Notes under the pieces: generated by a model | Told to the model about the DNA's origin: nothing | Database searches by the model: none | Seen by the model: only the letters and a program-made list of their open reading frames with translations | Part shown: piece by piece, positions 63,499 through 64,000 of the stretch | Numbering within the stretch: the first letter of the stretch is position 1 | Layout: each line of letters starts with the position of its first letter | Assembly (NCBI GenBank): GCA_037013685.1 | Contig: CM072886.1 | Span: 85,318,922 to 85,382,921 of the forward strand | Length of the DNA stretch: 64,000 nucleotides | Direction: 5' to 3' | DNA from: Acridotheres tristis | Lineage: Eukaryota; Chordata; Aves; Passeriformes; Sturnidae | Position numbers and translations under genes: made by a program

Positions 63499-64000
63499 TG
63501 TGCTGGTTTTGGATGAGGTAATTTTCTTCACAGTATCCAGTATAGGGCCCCGGTTTTGGATTTGTGCTGAACACAGAGTTGATAGTCTAGAGACGTTTTT
63601 GTTATTGCTGAGCAGGGCTTACACAGAGTCAAGGTCTTTGCTGCTTTTCATACTGCAATGCTGGTAAGGAAGTTTTGGGTGCTTGGGAGGAGACACAGCC
63701 AGGACAGCTGACTCCAACTGACCAAAGGGATATTCCAGACCATGACATCATATACAAAGTGGAGGGAAGAAGTAGGAAGGAGGAGAATTTGGAGCAATGG
63801 AGTTTGTCCTCCCAAGTAGTTGTTAAATTTGAGGGGGCCCTGCTCTCCCAGAGATGGCTGAACATCTGTCTGCCCATGGGAAGCAGAGAATTAATTCCTT
63901 GTTTTGTTTTGCTCCTACACATGGCTTTTGCTTTCCCTCATTAGCTGTGTTTATCTCAGCCTATGGGTTTTCTAGTTTTTACAATTTTGATTCTCTCTCC
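63499..64000 (+). mobile_element. avian endogenous retrovirus LTR (probably ERVL-type), cut by window edge
   Basis: The start TGTGCTGGTTTTGG, the middle blocks TTTGGATTTGTGCTGAA, TGCTGAGCAG..CTTACACAGAGTC, GACACAGCCAGGACAGCTGA, CCAACTGACCAAAGGGATAT, the AGATGGCTGAACATCTG block and the late TTTATCTCAGCC region match a very common avian LTR. A TATA-like ATACAAAG lies at about 63752-63759, preceded by a CATGACATCA element. No retroviral gene is visible. Whether it is a solo LTR or the 5' LTR of a longer copy cannot be told because it runs off the edge. It is antisense to PTPN3. The class assignment is from memory. Confidence 0.85.

Larger units (their letters stand above)
58458..64000 (-). other. 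PTPN3: partial PTPN3 intron running to the window edge
   Basis: No further exon encoding the FERM or FERM-adjacent region was found, so the upstream exon lies beyond the edge. Contents are an old antiparallel CR1 fragment (62716-63112), an LTR (63499 on) and a small 9-bp inverted repeat with 5-nt loop at 61310-61332. The rest is AT-rich and unrecognised. Confidence 0.75.

Noticed and set aside
63629..63944. Open frames of 89 and 97 codons on both strands
   Set aside because: They lie wholly inside the LTR and are by-products of its sequence; no retroviral protein is encoded.

Overview
This window is vertebrate nuclear DNA, most likely from a bird. It is AT-rich, carries one gene split into many small GT-AG exons, and holds CR1 LINE fragments and an LTR of a type common in avian genomes. 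No bacterial, plastid or phage-like organisation is seen.

The right two thirds (about 23.9 kb to the right edge) hold the 3' half of PTPN3 (protein tyrosine phosphatase non-receptor type 3, PTPH1) on the minus strand. Thirteen coding exons can be placed to the base. All have GT-AG borders and compatible phases, and they join into 489 codons plus a TAG stop. In order they encode a 24-nt microexon and a serine/proline-rich linker, the PDZ domain, an acidic linker, and the complete PTP catalytic domain. The catalytic domain has intact KNRY, DYINA, KCx[17 protein letters not shown] and Q-loop motifs. The N-terminal FERM half and the promoter lie beyond the right edge. Downstream of the stop at 30802 is a long AT-rich stretch that I read as a 3'UTR, with candidate poly(A) signals about 3.1 kb and 6.9 kb after the stop.

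PTPN3 introns hold an antisense CR1 3' end (about 50.2-50.6 kb), a short CR1 tail (about 45.6 kb), an older CR1 copy (about 62.7-63.1 kb) and an LTR running off the right edge (63499 on). They also hold a perfect 54-bp palindrome (40033-40086) and two diverged direct copies of a block of about 150 bp that flank the exon at 47560-47726.

The left third (1 to about 23.8 kb) is mostly intergenic with no recognised gene. Exceptions are a convincing but unidentified terminal coding exon of a membrane protein on the minus strand (5255-5392), a plus-strand stretch bounded by a TATA-like box and AATAAA (about 9.26-9.77 kb), a probable degraded ERV LTR (about 2.0-2.4 kb) and a weak CR1 remnant. No tRNA, rRNA, CRISPR or operon-like features were seen.
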